DNA from: Marinoscillum sp. MHG1-6 | Lineage (GTDB): Bacteria > Bacteroidota > Bacteroidia > Cytophagales > Cyclobacteriaceae | Direction: 5' to 3' | Assembly: GCF_024714475.1 (NCBI RefSeq) | Contig: NZ_JAMZMI010000002.1 | Location: forward strand, 434,001 to 498,000 | Length of the DNA: 64,000 nucleotides | Part shown: positions 60,904 to 64,000 of the stretch, piece after piece | Position numbering within the stretch: position 1 is the stretch's first letter | How the letters are laid out: every line of letters starts with the position of its first letter | Made by a program: the position numbers and the translations under genes | Notes under the pieces: model-generated | Told to the model about the DNA's origin: nothing | Databases searched by the model: none | What the model saw: the letters and a program-made list of their open reading frames with translations, nothing else

Positions 60904-62673
60904 ATGATTCTGACGACATTAGATTGGTTCTTTGTAGGGAGCTTTTTCATTCTCTCCATAAGTATAGGACTTTGGGCGGCCAAATCCGGAAATAAAACCT
61001 CTGAGGATTACTTCACCGCAAGTGGTAAAATGCCCTGGTGGCTTTTGGGTGTTTCTATGGTTGCGACTACCTTCTCAACAGATACTCCTAATCTCGTAAC
61101 AGACATTGTTCGTCAAAATGGGGTTTCAGGAAACTGGGCCTGGTGGTCCTTCCTCTTAACGGGAATGCTCACGGTCTTTGTCTACGCGCGACTGTGGAAG
61201 AAATCAGGGGTCTTGACAGATATTGAATTCTACGAGCTCCGATACAGTGGCAAAATGGCCAGTTTCCTACGTGGATTTCGAGCTGTTTACCTCGGGTTTA
61301 TCTTTAATGTCATGATCATGGCTTCGGTATCCCTGGCAGCCATCAAAATCGGAAGCGTATTACTTAACCTCACTCCCATACAGACTCTATTAATCGCCGG
61401 AACGGTCACGGTAATCTACAGCTCCCTGGGTGGCTTAAGAGGAGTACTAATCACAGATTTTATCCAATTCATCCTCTCAATGGCGGGAGCCCTTATTGCA
61501 GCCATAGTGGCTCTTAAACATCCCCAGATTGGTGGCCTGGAAAATTTACTGGCACATGAAAACGTGGCCGATAAGCTCAGCTTCTTTCCCTCGTTATCCA
61601 ACCCTGAAATTTTCGTAACTCTCCTTCTCATACCGCTATTAGTTCAGTGGTGGAGCGTCTGGTATCCCGGTGCGGAACCCGGCGGCGGTGGCTACATTGC
61701 TCAAAGAATGTTTGCTGCCAAAAATGAAGATCATTCGGTGAAGGCAGTGCTATTTTTCAATGTCGCTCACTACGCCCTCAGACCCTGGCCATGGATTATC
61801 GTTGCACTTGCTTCTCTGGTCATATTCCCGGATTTGGAAAGTCTCAAACAGGCCTTCCCAAATGCTGCTAATGTTGTCAATCATGACTTGGGTTATCCGG
61901 CGATGCTCACTTTCATCCCCTCCGGTTTACTGGGTATTGTGGTTACTTCCCTAATCGCTGCCTACATGTCCACGATATCAACTCATCTCAACTGGGGAGC
62001 CTCCTATATCATTAATGATGTATATAAACGATTTATCAAGCCTGATGCCTCACCGGGCCAACTGGTGGGATTGAGCAGAATTGTGACTGTTATCCTCATG
62101 GTATTCACTATGATTTTAGCGTTGATGCTTGATAATGCGCTAGGGGCATTTCAGATTCTATTACAAATTGGAGCCGGTACCGGATTATTATTCATTCTGC
62201 GCTGGTTTTGGTGGAGGGTAAATGCCTACAGCGAATTGACTGCTATGATTGTGAGCTTGTTAGTTGCTATCTATTTCAAAACTGCACATTCCTGGATGGG
62301 ACTGGAACCGCTCAAGCCATGGGTTGAATTAGTCACCGGAGTTGGCATCACAACCCTCGGATGGATACTGGTGACCCTGCTTACCAAGCCGGCAGACCAG
62401 GATGTGTTAATCCGATTCGTCCAAAAGATTAACCCCGGAGGCCCAGGTTGGAAAAAAATATCTTCACAAATGGAACAAGGGAGCACCCCTTCAGGAACCT
62501 GGAAAGTTCCGGTAGGAATTCTCTGCATGATTTTGGGAACCATCGGTGTTTACGCTTTTCTTATCGGTACCGGCCAATTGATTTACGGAAAGGTGATTAT
62601 TGGATTGACTTTGCTTGTCATTGCATCTGTTTCTGCCTTATTACTCATGAAAATATGGCCGCGATTAAAATGA
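60904..62673 (+). CDS. Sodium:solute symporter (SSS family)
   Basis: A 589-residue transporter with about 13-14 helices. ASGKMPWWLLGVSMVATTFS (TM1) and the TSLIAAYMSTISTHLNWGASY block holding the Na2-site Ser residues identify the SSS family. VTVIYSSLGGLRGVLITDFIQ is another family mark. It imports an organic solute with Na+; the substrate (sugar, amino acid or sialic acid type) is not clear. It is followed 88 bp later by an M3 peptidase lipoprotein, which does not settle the substrate. Confidence 0.92.
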   Translation: MILTTLDWFFVGSFFILSISIGLWAAKSGNKTSEDYFTASGKMPWWLLGVSMVATTFSTDTPNLVTDIVRQNGVSGNWAWWSFLLTGMLTVFVYARLWKKSGVLTDIEFYELRYSGKMASFLRGFRAVYLGFIFNVMIMASVSLAAIKIGSVLLNLTPIQTLLIAGTVTVIYSSLGGLRGVLITDFIQFILSMAGALIAAIVALKHPQIGGLENLLAHENVADKLSFFPSLSNPEIFVTLLLIPLLVQWWSVWYPGAEPGGGGYIAQRMFAAKNEDHSVKAVLFFNVAHYALRPWPWIIVALASLVIFPDLESLKQAFPNAANVVNHDLGYPAMLTFIPSGLLGIVVTSLIAAYMSTISTHLNWGASYIINDVYKRFIKPDASPGQLVGLSRIVTVILMVFTMILALMLDNALGAFQILLQIGAGTGLLFILRWFWWRVNAYSELTAMIVSLLVAIYFKTAHSWMGLEPLKPWVELVTGVGITTLGWILVTLLTKPADQDVLIRFVQKINPGGPGWKKISSQMEQGSTPSGTWKVPVGILCMILGTIGVYAFLIGTGQLIYGKVIIGLTLLVIASVSALLLMKIWPRLK

Positions 62674-62761
62674 CATTTATAAGCTTTCTCCACCACTTAT
62701 AATAATTAATAAACATCTGACCTCATCAGTCGTTATTGGCTGATAAACCAAACCTAGAAAC

Positions 62762-64000
62762 ATGAAAAACTCCATTTTCGCCCCTTTTATATCTCTGATC
62801 ATTTTATTCTCCTGCACTGAAAACAAGCAACCTGTTGACAATTACCAGTTACCTGAGAACCAACCAACTGCCTATGCCAATATCGATGTTGACAGCCTCA
62901 ATGAAATAATGAGCGCACTGAAGTCGCTCTATAAAAATACGGTGGAGGAAATAAAGCCTATTGAAGGCCGAACCTTCGAGAATACCATTTGGCCATTAGA
63001 AAGGTTAAGTAATGTCGCTTCTAAATCGTGGGGGGTGTTCAGCATCCTTGCTAATGCACATCCCGATTCTCTCATTAGAACCACCGCATCCCAACTGGAA
63101 GTTGAATTGGGGAAATTGAGCAATGAAATTTCCCTCGATGAGGATATTTACCAGGCATATAAGGCCTACAGTGAAACAGAAGAAGCAAAAAAGCTTTCTC
63201 CGGCCAGATCAAAACTGGTCGCTGACCAAATGCGAGACTATGCCAAAAACGGCTTTAATCTTTCGAAGGAAAAGCGAGATTATCTTAAGCTAATGCTGGA
63301 TGCCATAACCGAGACTGGAAATACCTTCCAAAAAAATATTGCTATGTATTCTGACTTTGCCATTTTCACTGAGGAAGAGATGGAAGGGACAACAGAAGAT
63401 TTTAAGAAAAGCCATCTTCAGGAGGATGGAACATATAAGGTAGGTCTCTCCTATCCCGATTTCATCCCCTTCATGGAAAATGCATCATCAGATGCGGCCA
63501 GAAAGGAGCTTTATGTTAAATTCCTGAACCGCGCTGCGGACAGTAACCTTCCCGTGTTGGCTACGCTGATCGAGCAAAGAGACGCCATGGCCAAACACCT
63601 GGATTATACTACTTATGCTTCCTATGAACTAGATGGGAAAATGGCCAAAAACCCTAAAACCGTATGGGAATTTGAGTTTGACCTGGAAAAGAATGTTCGC
63701 CCAAAAGGAGATGCTGATTATGCCGAGCTAGTTGAAATGCAAAAGGAGCTAGGCATGTCCGGCGAAGAGGTAGCATATTACAATGTCTATTACCTAAAGA
63801 ATCAACTCCTGCAAACTTCCTATGGTGTGGATCAGGAGGAAGTACGCCAGTATTTCGAACTGGAGAATGTTAAATCCGGACTTTTTCAAATTACCCAGAA
63901 GCTTTTCGGGCTAACCTATAAAGAAATAGAAAACGCTTCCGTCTGGCACGAAGATGTAACTGCCTATGAAGTTTTTGAAGGACCCAATTATGTTGGCAGG
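62762..64000 (+). CDS. M3-family metallopeptidase-like lipoprotein, 5' part
   Basis: The frame is open for 413 codons from the ATG at 62762 and runs off the window. A lipoprotein signal ends LIILFSC (Cys18). The sequence has the long helical N-terminal lid of thimet/oligoendopeptidase proteins: LSNVASKSWGVFSIL, RDYAKNGFNLSKEKRDYLKL, NRAADSNLPVLATLIEQRD and AKHLDYTTYASYEL. The zinc motif HExxH would lie beyond the window, so activity cannot be judged. The lipid anchor suggests periplasmic peptide breakdown. Confidence 0.85.
   Translation, partial: MKNSIFAPFISLIILFSCTENKQPVDNYQLPENQPTAYANIDVDSLNEIMSALKSLYKNTVEEIKPIEGRTFENTIWPLERLSNVASKSWGVFSILANAHPDSLIRTTASQLEVELGKLSNEISLDEDIYQAYKAYSETEEAKKLSPARSKLVADQMRDYAKNGFNLSKEKRDYLKLMLDAITETGNTFQKNIAMYSDFAIFTEEEMEGTTEDFKKSHLQEDGTYKVGLSYPDFIPFMENASSDAARKELYVKFLNRAADSNLPVLATLIEQRDAMAKHLDYTTYASYELDGKMAKNPKTVWEFEFDLEKNVRPKGDADYAELVEMQKELGMSGEEVAYYNVYYLKNQLLQTSYGVDQEEVRQYFELENVKSGLFQITQKLFGLTYKEIENASVWHEDVTAYEVFEGPNYVGR

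Noticed and set aside
60783-60983. 66-codon minus-strand frame
   Set aside because: Overlaps the 5' end and promoter region of the sodium:solute symporter; no signature.
1-64000. CRISPR arrays, tRNA or rRNA genes, prophage or intact insertion sequences
   Set aside because: No evenly spaced repeats, no cloverleaf with a T-arm motif in any gap, and no transposase or integrase pattern was found.

Overview
The window looks like chromosome of a gliding, probably marine member of the Bacteroidota, most likely order Cytophagales. The sequence evidence is a gldC gene, a secreted protein with a type IX secretion (Por) C-terminal tail, many short lipoproteins, TAnnTTTG-type -7 promoter boxes, few Shine-Dalgarno sites, and Bacteroidota families such as DUF3098, DUF4197, NamZ (DUF1343) and TapB-like proteins. 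Base composition looks even along the window. I saw no rRNA, tRNA, CRISPR array, prophage or intact insertion sequence.

Layout. 1-2.7 kb: 3' part of an isoaspartyl peptidase, a DUF2461 protein, an intradiol-dioxygenase-like lipoprotein and a VapBC toxin-antitoxin pair with a paired palindromic operator. 2.7-9.4 kb: histidine biosynthesis on the minus strand (hisG-hisD-hisC, then a separate hisB), interrupted by three plus-strand genes. Upstream of hisG is a 14-codon leader ORF containing seven His codons, flanked by complementary arms, which is a strong candidate for translational attenuation. 9.4-17.4 kb: a universal stress protein, then an overlapping minus-strand run (arginine-deiminase-fold enzyme, CtlX-like enzyme, argS, menA), divergent from arginine decarboxylase and a polyprenol-phosphate mannosyltransferase. 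17.4-28.3 kb: a LolC/E-type permease, NamZ, fmt, folA, an SDR, a T9SS cargo protein, an EF-hand protein, DUF4197, cinA and a 2-oxoacid dehydrogenase E2. 28.3-33.9 kb: a metal-flavoured stretch with a His-rich CDF exporter, yjdM, a small Cys-containing protein, a Met/His-rich outer-membrane protein, a YkgJ-type Cys-cluster protein, a second barrel and a cupin lipoprotein. 34-41 kb: biotin genes bioF, bioD and bioA with a PstS-like lipoprotein between bioF and bioD, plus LpxR, a quinone oxidoreductase and ArsC. 41-46 kb: 5-oxoprolinase pxpABC, a YCII lipoprotein, a fasciclin lipoprotein and a voltage-gated-type channel with a zinc-ribbon tail. 46-56.6 kb, all minus: an ECF sigma/anti-sigma pair, then ftsX-DUF3098-uppP-truB-ribF-M48 protease, a second M48-like protein lacking the catalytic Glu, gldC and a TonB receptor. 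56.7-64 kb: ligase-associated repair genes (pdeM, Lhr-like helicase) with a DUF2147 gene between them, DoxX, a sodium:solute symporter and the 5' part of an M3 metallopeptidase.

How genes work together. HisG, HisD, HisC and HisB cover four protein steps of histidine synthesis; hisH, hisA, hisF and hisI are not in the window. The arginine-related genes (two guanidine-superfamily hydrolases, ArgRS, arginine decarboxylase) share one divergent locus, suggesting linked handling of arginine and citrulline. PxpABC is complete. FtsX, UppP and NamZ all bear on the cell envelope and peptidoglycan.

Limits. All family names come from reading motifs and lengths, without a database search. Promoter boxes are matches to a short consensus and are weak evidence individually. 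The best candidates for something under-described are the his leader, the active/inactive M48 lipoprotein pair, the Met/His-rich outer-membrane cluster and the arginine locus.
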